Assembly: GCA_945910005.1 (NCBI GenBank)
Contig: OX246744.1
Location: forward strand, 41,586,391 to 41,650,390
Length of the DNA stretch: 64,000 nucleotides
Source of the DNA: Isoperla grammatica
Taxonomy: Eukaryota > Arthropoda > Insecta > Plecoptera > Perlodidae
Direction of reading: 5' to 3'
Below the pieces are notes generated by a model. The model was not told the origin of the DNA, did no database searches, and was given only the letters and a program-made list of their open reading frames with translations. Position 1 is the stretch's first letter. Every line of letters begins with the position of its first letter. The translations under genes were made by a program, and so were the position numbers. Below are positions 31,401-42,272 of the stretch, piece after piece.

Positions 31401-31800
31401 GACGACTAAAATTTTAGTTAGGGTGACTATCCCTTTAATGACAATACATGAATCAATTGTCATATTTACTAAGTAATAATTAATTAATCAAAGTTTTATA
31501 TGGGAATCGATGTTTCACCCACTTCCCAACGTCGAATCGAGTTGAAAGTTTTTACACCGACGTATTCTTAATGACAATACATGAATCAATTGTCATATTT
31601 ACTAAATTATCAATTAAGCCATCATAATTAATTAATTGATGTTTTATATGGGAATCGATAAAACACCCACTTTCGAACGTCGAATTGAGCTGAAAGTTTT
31701 CACACAGACGTATTCTTAATGACAAAACATGAATCAATTGTCAATTTACTAAATAATCAATTAAACCATCATAATTAATTAATCGATATTCGATATATAG
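28500..31800. repeat. About 155-bp satellite split by a 2.4-kb insertion
   Basis: Diverged tandem units contain GACGTATTC-TAATGACAATA, CATGAATCAATTGTCATATT and TTAATTCATCATAATTAATT, at 28500-29044 and 31436-31800. The unit CTTAATGACA is interrupted exactly at TTAA by the element at 29045-31435. About six to seven copies in total. Confidence 0.8.
29045..31435. mobile_element. 2.4-kb element in the satellite, TTAA (or TA) target duplication
   Basis: The left junction TTAAAGGGATAGTC and right junction GACTATCCCTTTAA are inverted. The sister satellite unit reads CTTAATGAC, so the target duplication is TTAA or TA. The interior has many CATCGTGAAATAGTAG-like and AACTATGTTTTGAC-like motifs, including direct repeats of about 60 bp at 31010-31260. 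A GTAAGT donor (30210) and a T-rich CAG acceptor (about 30508) with AATAAA near 30685 suggest a possible spliced transcript. No transposase is recognised. Confidence 0.72.
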
Positions 31801-31846
31801 GCTATTCGATTGCAAGATTCTTTAAGACTAAAAAGTATAAAATAAT

Positions 31847-32145
31847 ATTACATGAAAAAAATATTTTATTATTTAAAACAACGCTTATATTTAAATCCAC
31901 TAAAAAGTAAAAAATAAATTTTCGCCCAACAAATTTTTGCCTCACTCGGAAAATAAAAGCGTTGAGCGCTTTCGGTATATTGCAGTATTCTGCTGTTTAT
32001 GCAGGGAAAGCGCCCAACGCTTTTATTTTCCGAGTGAGGCAAAAATTTGTTGGGCGAAAATTTATTTTTTACTTTTTAGTGCATTTAAATATATGCGTTG
32101 TTTTTTTAAAAAAATATTTTTTTCATGTAATATTATTTTGTCTTC
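31847..32145. mobile_element. Near-perfect palindromic MITE, arms about 130 bp
   Basis: The left arm (ATAATATTACATGAAAAAAA ... GCCCAACAAATTTTTGCCTC, CGGAAAATAAAAGCGTTG) returns inverted after a loop of about 50 bp. The high arm identity suggests a recent origin. Confidence 0.82.
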
Positions 32146-32754
32146 CTTCAGTGCAACCTGTATGCCTTCCACTATTGCGTATTTCCGGCCTGCACCGTAA
32201 AGCTGCACCGCAAGAAAGTGCAGGACAAAAAAACAAACCTTATGAAATCTTTAGACTGATTTTCCCGGGAATATTAATTTTTGATACTTAGGAACATACA
32301 TCTCAGGAACTACTAAAGTTATTAATGTGAAACTTTCAGAAAACAAGTATTATGATGTTTATTATAATATGACCTATAATTGCAGACATAAAATGAAGGA
32401 ATGAATGAATATAAATGACAAAAAAAACATAACATTATGAATTTTCAAAAATCTGTAGGTCATTTCATAGAGAAATGGTCATTTTACTCAAAACACATAT
32501 ATCTAAGACCCCTAAAAGTCTAAAGTCTGTATGTATGATAGTTACTGAGTAAAATAGCACAAAACCACATGTTAAATTTTGGTGGCTTGGTTGCCGTAAT
32601 GCAGTCAATTTCAAAGCAATATTTTTTTTTAGTTAACTCTGCCCATAGTTTGTCTTTCGCTGTACTGATCTGCTCCTACGCACTCCCAACCTTAGTTCCG
32701 TAATAGTAATTAAAGAGATAAGAGTAAGAGATAATAGTAGAGGATAGAGGCCAA
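32146..32754. other. No gene seen
   Basis: This is AT-rich sequence without a recognised feature. Confidence 0.4.
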
Positions 32755-32925
32755 TTTAGACGGTTCAATGTTCCATTCAAGTTTCCTTGAATACAGGGAC
32801 AAAAGAGTATCAAAAGATATGTAAATAATAAAAAAAATAGAACAATGCTCCACTTTCTTTGATTTGTTTTTGTCCTTGAATTGAAGGAAACTTGAACCGA
32901 ACATTGAGTCGTCTGAAACCAGCTT
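32755..32925. mobile_element. MITE distantly related to family M2
   Basis: TCAAGTTTCCTTGAATACAG and the inverted TTGAATTGAAGGAAACTTGA enclose GGACAAAA and TTTTTGTCC blocks, as in family M2. Confidence 0.6.
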
Positions 32926-32954
32926 TACTGCCCCTGATTAGGGATGGGACATTT

Positions 32955-34480
32955 GTAACTTGTAACTTGTAACTTGTAACTTGTTTCCTCTACTCTGCGG
33001 CGGCGCACCTCGCCAGTGGCAGATTCCCCCTCCCACCCACTTCCGGCCATAGCCGTGTGTCAAGTTTTAATAAAAGATCATTGCTTACAAGATTAAAATA
33101 CATGTTATAGTGGACCTTCCCGCCCTTTACTACATTATCCCCTTGAAAGTAGTGAGTCCATAAATGTAAAAAGTAAAGTAAAAAAATGTTATATTTAAAA
33201 TGTCAAGAGCCGTGACCCACACAGCCAGCCACTCTACAAGTCAGGTACTAATTATAACTAATAATAATACTAAAAGTAACAGGTAATTGTTCTATTACTA
33301 GTCAGGTACATAGCATGGGAATCCCCCCCTCAGGTACAAAGTATCACCGGAGATGAGCCCCACTAGTCAGGTACTTATGTAGGCTATGTGGCTGCCTGTA
33401 GCCATTGCACCGGCCCTAGCCCAACCCCCCCCCTAACCCCCACCCTCTCCTCCCTCTCACCACCATCACGCACCAACGAAAGCACACACAAAATTAATAT
33501 TCTTTTAAAGTGCAGAAATTACTAAAGTTGTAAGTCCAGTAAATTAATCAATACTTAAAACATTATTGATTAGGCCCGTCAAAATCGGAACCCCGAACTG
33601 CGCTGCATTGTTAATACAATGTTTGGTTCTAACGTGCTTGTCTTCGGCTGTGCCAGCGTAATTTGACGTTTCAGTCCGATTTACCATCACTAGATGTGGC
33701 ATTGCAAGGTTGTTTACTTCGCTTACCCTAATAGCTCTATTTTCAAACATACCTTCCACGTATGACACAACAACACACTGTAGGCCACTCAAAATAGACT
33801 AGATGCAATCTGGTGGCAAGCAAATAAACGTCTATGAGGAGGAGATTATTCATCGTTGGTTTGTTGAAATCACGTCAATGGCGCAGCGCTAGGCCTATCT
33901 ATTGTTAGTTTGAGTCTTCTATAGAAGGAACACGTAGGCCTATGTCACATCACCACACATGGGATTTAATTACCAGTTTTCGACCTTTTGCAGTATTGTG
34001 ATCAGTTTGACTCTTTCTTAGTGTACGTATATTTGATTACACAATTTGATTAATGTAGTTCCATTATCTGGCTTATCTGGCTTGTATTATGAACTGCACG
34101 TTTTTCTTCGGATTCCTACGATAAAAACTGACAAAGTTATGGATGATGTAAATTTGTCCTCAGAAAAAACAACAACTATAGGCCTACATCACGAATAAGC
34201 TACAACGTGACAGGTTTTTTTATCGTAAAGATTGATAACACAAATCGAATATTGTAATGTGATAGTCAAATAATTGAAATTATCGTAAAGGTTGTTCTCA
34301 TAATGAAATTGCCGTCTTAACAATAGGTTAAGAAAGGGATGAAAAAGCTATTGAACTATAAAACCTTAAAACACTCGCTACTATAGCAATCTATTATCTC
34401 TATACAACTAGACTCTACCCCTCTTCTGCCTTGGTGTTAGAGTGGGGTAAGAGCTAGATAGGGAAAGGATAAGACTCAAG
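32955..34480. other. No gene seen; short repeats
   Basis: A short ACTTGTA tandem lies at 32956-32984, C-rich runs at about 33424-33460, and several TAGTCAGGTAC repeats at 33238-33375. Nothing coding is recognised. Confidence 0.45.
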
Positions 34481-34482
34481 GT

Positions 34483-34793
34483 GTTATACCGTTGAGTGAG
34501 TAATATAAGGTATATAGAGTCGCAACGCAATCGGCAGTTTGTCTATCGGCTTATGCTGCCAAAAATACTATAGTCGGGTAGTAGAAGTTCGCCAAGCGAT
34601 GCGATGACGAAGTTTTCGGCTGTCTTCGTATATCTTCGATGAAGTAGCCGACCAATCAGGCTCCGTCATCGCGTCGCTTGGTGAAATCCTACTACCCGAC
34701 TAAAGTATTTTGGGCAGTAAAAGGCGGTAGACAAACTGCCGATGGCGTGGGGCCTCTACCCTATATTACTCACTCATTGGTTATACACTGTAT
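34483..34793. mobile_element. Palindromic MITE, about 310 bp
   Basis: Inverted blocks include GAGTGAGTAATATAAGGTAT/ATATTACTCACTCA, ATCGGCAGTTTGTCTA/TAGACAAACTGCCGAT and AGTCGGGTAGTAG/CTACTACCCGACT. A fragment of it lies at 14355-14412. Confidence 0.8.
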
Positions 34794-35220
34794 CTAGGAG
34801 GATACATGTTAGTGCATAAATAGAAAGCGGTTTTTAATTCAAAAGAAATATTATATTTATTAATAAATGTGTAATTGTAACTGTCATTGGCACTGGAGTA
34901 ATGTACCCTAACGTATTGTATTTCTACAATAGTCAAACCTCGCTACTTAAAAAATGTTCGAGCTTATAGATAAATGTTGTTGGGCATCTAAAAGAGTATC
35001 AGCGAAAAAAAAGTTAAAATCAAGACTTTTAGACAAATGTCTTAGAGACATTCCAAAACTCTTATTTCATTAGAGATAAAATTCACTACAAAATGTCAGC
35101 CAAGGTTCTTAAAATTACATATTTAGCTTTAAGTAATTGTTAACAAACCTTTTAAACGAGAAACTTTTTTATAGCATTTACAAAATTTGAATAGATTTTT
35201 TTTTTTTTTAAATTTACAGC
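34794..35220. other. No gene seen downstream of EFH2
   Basis: AT-rich sequence. EFH2 polyadenylation would fall at its right edge. Confidence 0.4.
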
Positions 35221-35223
35221 AAC

Positions 35224-35229
35224 TTTATT
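35224..35229 (-). terminator. EFH2 polyadenylation signal
   Basis: AATAAA on the minus strand lies about 45 bp after the EFH2 stop codon, in a normal short 3' UTR. EFH1 lacks such a near signal because of its array. Confidence 0.75.
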
Positions 35230-35272
35230 CGCAGTAACACACTCGTTTCTGAGCCAAGTGAATGTGAGGGCG

Positions 35273-35550
35273 CTACATGGGTGTGGATACCGGCTTGTCG
35301 TATCGCAGCTTGAGCTCCGCGTGCGAGAGGTACCCGTCTCTGTTGCGATCCATGCGGTTAAAGTCCTTCCTGTCCAACGCCACGCGCACCTCCATTAGGC
35401 CGTGACGGCGCATCTTGGTGGCCTCGGACAGACTCAGGCGGCCATCTTTGTTGTCGTCGGCCATGTTGAGATAGATGTGGGCTTGTGGGCGGGGCGTGGT
35501 GCTCGTCCTGGGAGGCTGCGTCACAGCTCGTAGCCCGTTATCTGCTCCTG
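35273..35550 (-). CDS. EFH2 exon 2: secreted two-EF-hand protein, C-terminal exon
   Basis: The exon is 278 nt after the acceptor CATATGTTCAG. The first two bases complete a codon with the G from exon 1. The protein part starts GADNGLRAVTQPPRTSTTP, then has loop 1 DDNKDGRLSLSE and loop 2 DRNRDGYLSHAE, both with canonical calcium ligands, and ends KPVSTPM and TAG. With exon 1 the protein is 114 residues, equal to EFH1, and the pattern RRDFKKLDRNQDGYL in EFH1 matches RKDFNRMDRNRDGYL here. Three in-frame AG acceptors follow each other (35551, 35548, 35542), so isoforms differing by one or three residues are possible. Its 3' end is not amplified. Confidence 0.87.
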
Positions 35551-35573
35551 CTGAACATATGGAATAGTATTAT

Positions 35574-36540
35574 AGGCTTAAGAGCGTTCGAAAGTTGTCA
35601 TTTTACCCCTAAAACATGCGTCTAAACTTACACTCCTCAAGCCTAAACCGATAACAGGTTACCTCAAGTGGAGTTACCCCAACGCAGTGGCGTATCCAGG
35701 ATTTGGAAAGGGGGGGGGGGGTTAACTCATATTATAGAGAGTAGAACCAAAAATAAACGGGGGGTCCGGGGGGTTTTCCCCCCTGAAAATTTTTCTCGTC
35801 AAGGTCATTTTGATGCAAATCTGTGCGTTTTACAGCGGCCAACTGAATTAAAATTACTAAATTTCTGGCAACGATTTTAAAAAGCTTCAAAGAACAACAA
35901 TTGAACTGAAGTGTTAATACACAGAAATAGAATTATAGAGCGATGTGTGTATTTTTAACAAAAACTAATGTCATTGGTATTTAATACAAAAATACTGTAT
36001 ATTTATATTTCCTTTTTTTCAATCCAATGCAATTTCCACTTTTCCTTTGCCCTCCACCCATTGGATACGCTACTGCCCCAACGTTAGTATTCTCATGCTT
36101 ACGACATAGCTTCGGAAGTAGTCACTTTACCGCTGAAACATGCGTCTAAACTTACACTCCTCAAGCCTAAACCGATAATAGCTAGGATTTGTCTCTAATT
36201 TTACGTCCGAGTATATAAGTGTCAAATTGATGACTTTCATTACGAAAACAAAAGATATTAGTTTTGATAGAGTATACAAAAATGATAAAATACATACATA
36301 TTTTGTACACACTGAAACTACATGGTGTACAAATTTCCATATTTTATCATTTTTTGGTATATACTCTTTCTGCTTTCAAGATAAAGGTCTTGTGTTTTCG
36401 TAATGAAAGTCATTAATTTGACACTTTTATACTCTGACGTAAAATTATAGACAAATCCTATTGTCGGTTTAAGAGTGAGGAGTGTAAGTTAAGACGCATG
36501 TTGTAGCGGTAAAATGACTACTTCCGAACGCTCTTAAGCC
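35574..36540. mobile_element. MITE M9: one complete copy (36112-36540) and one end (35574-35660)
   Basis: GAAACATGCGTCTAAACTTA and CACTCCTCAAGCCTAAACCG form the left end, repeated at 35605-35655 and 36137-36177. The inverted right end is at 36465-36535. Inner arms around ACACTTATA and GTCATTAATTTGAC-type blocks pair over about 350 bp. Confidence 0.7.
35685..36075. mobile_element. hAT-like MITE, 391 bp, with perfect 8-bp target duplication
   Basis: CAGTGGCGTATCCAGGATTT begins the element and TTGGATACGCTACTG ends it. CCCCAACG flanks it on both sides (35677-35684 and 36076-36083). It lies in EFH2 intron 1. Confidence 0.92.
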
Positions 36541-36658
36541 CATAAGACTGTTAAGCAAATCCTAGCTACAGATAAATCAAGATTACTCATCTCTGGGTGT
36601 AACTAGACATTCACAAATACAATAATATTATTTAAACTGTTGAAATTTGCTTTATTTA

Positions 36659-36806
36659 GGTTGGATATCATAGTCGGCCCCTACACCTAGGGGCACCCAT
36701 TGTTGCTATGGATTTGTTTTGTTTATGGGAAATAACATGCAAACAATTGTTAACTTGGTAACAATGGGCGCCCCTAGGTGTAGGGACCGACTATGAATTC
36801 CAACCT
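36659..36806. mobile_element. Palindromic MITE, 148 bp
   Basis: GGTTGGATATCATAGTCGG...CCTACACCTAGGGGC pairs with GCCCCTAGGTGTAGG...CGACTATGAATTCCAACC. Confidence 0.8.
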
Positions 36807-36812
36807 TAATCT

Positions 36813-36913
36813 TTATCACATTGCAGAACAACATATGCGTGATTTATATCACTAAGATTTGTCTAAACTATAGGACGTCTTAGCACTTAGGCACCTTTGT
36901 GAATCTGGGCCCT
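36813..36913. mobile_element. Half copy of MITE M5
   Basis: The stretch ending CTTTGTGAATCTGGGCCC is the inverted left half of the complete copy at 48299-48504. Confidence 0.65.
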
Positions 36914-37458
36914 GGATCCTAGGACAACAGAATCGTTGCAATCCACTTTATTAGGGTCAACAGTCTGAAGTAGCAAACATACTTAAAATATCATTAGTTC
37001 TATGGAATAACAAATTAGTTTACAACTTGTACTAACATGTAAACATGTTAGGTTAGCTGGTAACTATATTGGCATGGCAAACAACAATCAGATGTTGTAA
37101 CATTGAGTTATCTGACACCGAAATAGGTATTAGCAAGTCGTAAGACCGAGCTAGCTTCTATAAATGAAACCATGCAAAACAACGTAACCAAATGTGTTTG
37201 CATGATAGTTTTCTGAATGCTAACGTCATGTTGATCATACAACTCTACGGGGGGGGGGGGGGGGGGGGAAATACAAGCATGATCTAAGGTAAAAAACACA
37301 TCCAAAGTTTTCTATTAAATTTTTTGAAAAGGACCTTAAACACATAGTCGAAATATCCCTGTATACTTAAACAACTTAACATATTTAATTAAAAACTTAC
37401 ATACCTTATTTACAGTTTCATTTCACTACTAATCTCTTTCATTGTTGTAGATAGTTAT

Positions 37459-37947
37459 AAGGGCTGCGTACCAACTTTGACTGCGTTCACTGTGGCTGTG
37501 ACTGGTGGTGGGGGTAGCCCAGTCAACGCAGTGAACGCTGCAGCTGGTACGGGATGCAGTCACAGTCACAGCGAAAGCAGACAACAGCAGAAATTGTCAT
37601 TCATAAAAGCAACATTAGCCATCTGTTAATTAACCTTACAACATTACATTAATAATTTAACGCTTATGAGACTTCTAAGATGAGATTATATGGTGTTGTG
37701 ATGTCACTTACTATTTAAACAATATAATATTGTCTATAAATTCATAATTCGCGGTAAAATTATTAGCCACGCCCCCCTTGACTGCGATAGCTAGATCTTC
37801 TCGGCCCAGTCATCGCAGTGACTGGAGGGGTAACTGCGAGGTGAACTGGTACGCAAAAAGCAGTGACTGCAGCTTGACTGCGAGTCAAGCTGGTACGGAT
37901 CCCAGTCACTGCAGTCACTCCCAGTCATAGTTGGTACGCAGCCAAGT
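37459..37947. mobile_element. MITE with GGCTGCGTACCAAC inverted ends, about 490 bp
   Basis: GGCTGCGTACCAACTTTGAC at the left matches the inverted right end GGCTGCGTACCAACTATGAC. Inside are many GCAGTGACTG/CAGTCACTGC motifs. It lies about 200 bp from the EFH2 exon 1 donor. Confidence 0.7.
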
Positions 37948-38147
37948 TTTGTAGATAGGCGGGGGAACAATTTAGCTAACAACTTTAGGCAACTGAGGTA
38001 CCTCGCGTCTGAGGATGGCGACGGATGTTGCCGAAATATAACTCAGTGGGTGAGTAGTGCGTGTAATGTTTTAACCGTGTTTTTCCGAAATTTTTTACTT
38101 ATACTATAGTAATTATTATATTTATATAATGTGTATTGTTCACTTAC

Positions 38148-38214
38148 CGTCCGCCTCATCCTGGGCCGCCACTGTCACCACAAGCAGACACACGGTGACC
38201 AATAGGACCTGCAT
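38148..38214 (-). CDS. EFH2 exon 1: start codon and signal peptide
   Basis: ATG at 38214 begins MQVLLVTVCLLVVTVAAQ, a clear signal peptide with a probable cut after VAA, then DEAD and one base before the GACG|GTAAGT donor (phase 1). TVAA is shared with EFH1. The intron is about 2.6 kb. The gene is complete within the window and lies in the A-B intron of the receptor gene, same strand. Confidence 0.87.
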
Positions 38215-38274
38215 TGTTGTGTCTTGTAGTCGGTAATCCTTGCTGTGACTGTGTGGGAGGGCCGACCCCCCCGT

Positions 38275-38285
38275 CTTATATTGCC
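38275..38285 (-). promoter_or_regulatory. EFH2 TATA box
   Basis: The minus strand reads GGCGGCAATATAAGACGGGG, then GTCGGCCCTCCCACACAGTC, closely similar to EFH1. The TATA-to-ATG distance is about 65 bp. Confidence 0.75.
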
Positions 38286-38543
38286 GCCGCTGTTATCGGT
38301 CACAGACACACCTGTTGTTATCGGCCTAGGAAGGTCGCCGTCACAATACTTGGTGACCATTAAGAGATTCGGTGACTAATAGGTTGTAACATTACGTCGC
38401 GTGTCTATCATCACTTTGAGTGTTATCACATGAGTGATAGACATAAAATGTTTTGTCTGCCAGTCGAGCAGGTAGGTCGATCATCGAAAGAGCGAAGCGA
38501 GCGTTTTCATTTTACTTGTATGACGATTCTTTTCTTGGTGCAT

Positions 38544-38771
38544 CATGTCTCAATTTTATTTTATTTTATTTTATTTTATTTTATTTTATTTTATTTTATT
38601 TTATTTTATTTTATTTTATTTTATTTTATTTTATTTTATTTTATTTTATTTTATTTTATTTTATTTTATTTTATTTTATTTTATTTTATTTTATTTTATT
38701 TTATTTTATTTTATTTTATTTTATTTTATTTTATTTTATTTTATTTTATTTTATTTTATTTTATTTTATTT
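38544..38771. repeat. (TTTTA)n microsatellite, about 45 units
   Basis: Uninterrupted ATTTT repeat that gives FILFY-type frames in all three phases. Confidence 0.97.
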
Positions 38772-38867
38772 ATTTTTTATTTTGTATTATAGATTATTTT
38801 TATTTAGTGACAAATTCCTATATATTTATATACATAAAAGCACATATATGGACAACCTCATAATTTA

Positions 38868-38995
38868 TCCCTCACTCGGCGATGGTGTTCGGAGCCTACA
38901 AGGTTGGCTGTCCCTCTACATCTAAGTCCACCACTGTATATCTGTTATGTGACTGAGTGGGTAGACTCGAAATACGGATGTATTAATTAATTAAT
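38868..38995 (+). mobile_element. SINE-1 3' fragment
   Basis: CCTCACTCGGCGATGGTGTTC to TGACTGAGTGGGTAGACTCG, with a (TTAA)n-like tail. Confidence 0.75.
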
Positions 38996-39049
38996 TTGGT
39001 GCGTACTAGGGGTGGACGATAATCAATGTAATAGATTATGAAATATTCA

Positions 39050-39445
39050 TGGCTAGCATCCCCTCCTCCCCCCCTCCTCCGCCGGCCAGCCTTCCACGTA
39101 TTTTTGGCACACGCCAGTTGCGCCACTGAAAGTAGAACTCAATGCTTAAATTCACCCCCCCCACCCCCCAACATATTTGGGACACCCGCCTGTTACGCCA
39201 CTGCAAGTAGAACTCAATGCCTAATATACCCCCCCCCCCTCCCAAATATTTGGGGCACGCACCTGTTACGCCACTGCAAGTAGAACTAAATGCTAAAATT
39301 ATCCCCCCACCCCCCAACATATTTGGGGCACCCGCCTGTTGCGCCACTGCAAGTAGAACTCAATGCTAAAATTCCCCCCCCCCCCCCCACCCCCCAACAT
39401 ATTTGGGGCACACGCTTGTTGCGCCACTGCAACTAAATGCTAAAA
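39050..39445. repeat. About 85-bp tandem repeat with C-rich runs, five copies
   Basis: Units share CAACATATTTGGGGCAC, GCGCCACTGCAAGTAGAACT and a run of C of variable length, another case of variable poly-C inside a tandem unit. Confidence 0.8.
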
Positions 39446-40111
39446 ATAACCCCCCCCACAACCCCCTCAAAGTCAGTTCCATCCCTGTAATCCTATTCAT
39501 TAGCTTGGCGCAGTGAGTCAACCCCCACTCCTTGCGAAGACAGACAGCTTCATCCCTTTGACATCTCCTCTTCTCTCTCTCTCTCACTCTCTCTAATCAC
39601 GAAGCACCGTTGACATATATATATCCCTCTCTCTCTCACTCCAATCATGAAGCACCACTGATGAATTGTGCCGATGAAAATTAATAGGTGTAGCCTACAT
39701 AAAGGTAATTGGATCCCTCCCACTGCCTCCTAGATGACCCGACAGACACAAATCATCAAACGGGCGGTGAGTTATTCATTCGGCTCGTGTTCAGAAGGCC
39801 GTGAGTGTGATATTATATCAGATTTATGGTGTTTCCGGGAAACGATATTACATTTGTTGTGTGGGTGTAGAAATTAATATGTCAAAATCAAATGTAAACA
39901 TATCGCATTGTATATTTGTCGAGTGATGATTTATTGATTCATTGAGTCTATATTGGAAACGTGGGACTGATGTTTTGTATTATTTGTTGTTTAATGGCGT
40001 ACAAGATTGATTGATTGATTGATATATGGGCTCTACGTCTGATATTTTTGCAATTTGGCTAATCGAGACGATGAGCAAAAAAAGACCCAATCCCTGCGAT
40101 ATGTGATGGAT
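39446..40111. other. No gene seen; CT-rich duplicated patch
   Basis: CTCTCTCTCACTC-rich segments with ATCA-GAAGCACC repeat at about 39565-39660. The rest is unremarkable. Confidence 0.4.
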
Positions 40112-40115
40112 CTGA

Positions 40116-41491
40116 TTCGGGGCGGACAGGCCCACCGGGCAACCGGGCAAATGCCCGGTGGCCTGCCTGTTTTGGCCCAAATTTGGCCTTGTCTGACTGG
40201 AACAGGCATAAACTAAACTGCCTGGCGCCAGTTGCCGCGCTGGCGGCGCTGCCCACCGTGTACCTGTGAGTGAAGAAAACACTAATCTACTAATAACAAT
40301 CAGATAGTGGTGTGCGCTGCCCGGCATAGGCGTGCGCAGGAGGGGGCAAGGGGGGCAGTTTCCCCCCCATTAGGATAGGTGTTTTTCTTTTGCAGAATGA
40401 GGCATTAGATTGGAAAATCATATTTAGTGGCGCTTTGCTCGCAAGTCACAACACAGTAGAAATGTCTATAAATATATTCCTCCTATGTTTTACTGTTTCT
40501 CCAACTGCCTTGCCCGTTTGGCCCGGGAGAGAATAGGTCCAGGGACAGTGCCTGTCGTAAGAGACGACAAAAATGATGTCGTATATGACATAATGGTTCT
40601 TATTTTATCTGAAGTCCTAGATTGGTTTGACTTAGGAATGAGCTGACCGGAGTCAACATCACCTGTTGCCCTAACACCAACATTTCGGCTTTGTGACTGA
40701 CCACTATACCATCACTTTGTAACAATGATATCATTGATAAATTTAAACCATTCAACAGACAACCTTTACTCCTCCTAAAACGCTTAAAAACACATTAAAA
40801 GGCGCCTGTTTTTAAAAAATCGCCTGCGGCGCTTTTTTGTAGTGGATATCCCCCCCACACTTAGAAAATGTGGGGCGCCGCTGAGAAGTACTTTGGCCGG
40901 AAATTTATTGTGCCCCCCCATTGATCAACCTTTGCGCACGCCTCAGCGCTGCAGTCCCTCCCACAGAACAAAGTAAATTTTTGCTGACAATTTTATATTC
41001 TTTACCAATTATGTATAACACTATGTTACTGTTAAGAAGATATAGATTTCACGATAAACTTTCGCTTTCCTTTGTTAATTATATACTCAAAAATCAATGG
41101 GCTTACATGTGCAAGTTTGAAATTTAAATTTCTTTAAATCAGAGTCCCTCCCCCCCCCCCCCCCCTTTCGTTACGATATTGCAAGGTTTAAAGTACATAG
41201 TAGAATCGTTGGATTTCGGTGTAACTTGATGTCATTCTCATCAGTCGTTAGACAGTGTTCCAATCTTCTTGCTGGTGTTTTTTCTACTTTTAACCGACGA
41301 AATCTATAGTATTTCGGTAGTGCATTCAGCCTGCTATGCTTTTTCTAAAACTCACCAAATGCCTTCTAAAAACCTGATTTGAAAAATTTCGCCTGCGGCG
41401 CTGTTGTTGGGGTCCACAGCCCCCCAAACCCCCCGTGCCTGGCCTGACCAAAAGTTTGCCCGGCCTGGAATTTTTTCCCAGTCCGCCCCTG
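40116..41491. mobile_element. hAT-like element with a second element nested inside
   Basis: The left end GGGGCGGACAGGCCCACCGG and the inverted right end GGGGCGGACTGGGAAAAAAT are flanked by TGATTCG on both sides. A nested element with ends TAGGCGTGCGCAGG and TTTGCGCACGCCT spans about 40325-40944. Both are non-coding. Confidence 0.7.
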
Positions 41492-41492
41492 G

Positions 41493-41569
41493 TGATTCGA
41501 CCGACGTCATATAACCTATCAGTCAAAAATATGATTCGACCGACGTCATATAACCTATCAGTCAAAAAT
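41493..41569. repeat. Direct duplication of about 36 bp at the hAT-like element edge
   Basis: GATTCGACCGACGTCATATA followed by ACCTATCAGTCAAAAATAT occurs twice in a row. Confidence 0.85.
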
Positions 41570-41579
41570 ATATCAGCTA

Positions 41580-41985
41580 ATGGGTTAGCCGCGGTCGCTT
41601 AGCCGGTTCCCATACGAACACCGAAGTTAACCAACCTCGGGCTAGGTCAGGAGGTGGATGGGTGACCACTCTCCTCTGAAACACTAGTTACCGTTGGTTA
41701 GAGCAGATTGGAGGGTTCGAAAGCTTGTGTAACAGCTTCGTTCTTCTCGTCAACTGCTCGGCAGTCCAGGTTAGTGGAGGAACCTATATGACTGGTCAAA
41801 GTTACACCGTCTTTTCGGATGGGACGTAAAGCCGATGATCCCCTTGGTACTTTTCGACAGGTGTAGGCTACGTGCCGGTACCAGGCTTCCCCTCCACCCT
41901 TCCTCATTATCATTCATCAATCATCACTCATCAGGCTAAAGAGGGTATTGTGCCCTAGACTGGCCTAAAATACAAAGAAATACAA
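41580..41985 (+). mobile_element. 5S rRNA-derived SINE, copy 2, with recognisable 5S head
   Basis: CACCGAAGTTAACCAACCTC and GGTGGATGGGTGACCACTCT correspond to the A- and C-box region of 5S rRNA. The body and tail (CATCAGGCTAAAGAGGGTAT...GGCCTAAAATACAAAGAAA) match copy 1. It is a SINE, since the second half of 5S is replaced by unrelated sequence. Confidence 0.85.
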
Positions 41986-42272
41986 ATACAGTGTCTTGAT
42001 TCCGTTATGACGTCGACTGTACTCGAATGAATGCAATAATGCACCTGGCGTGAACTATTGGCCATTAAGGCTCTGCTTGATTGGCTGCGAGTACCGCCGC
42101 TAGAAGACAGATGGCGCCACCGCCTCGCAATCACGAGTAATGAAGGCGTTCATTACGTGGAGCTAACACTCGGGCGGCGGTGATGGTGGCAAACAGGAAA
42201 TCAAAGTGACCGTGACACTAAATAAAAGCTCCGTGTTGAAACATCGACTGCGTTGAAACGAATAACGCACTA
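41986..42272. other. No gene seen
   Basis: Short unique stretch between mobile elements. Confidence 0.4.

Noticed and set aside
38430..38925. Three overlapping frames of 120-136 codons
   Set aside because: Translation of a TTTTA microsatellite.
41580..41680. 5S rRNA gene
   Set aside because: Only the first two thirds of 5S is present and it is fused to a SINE body.
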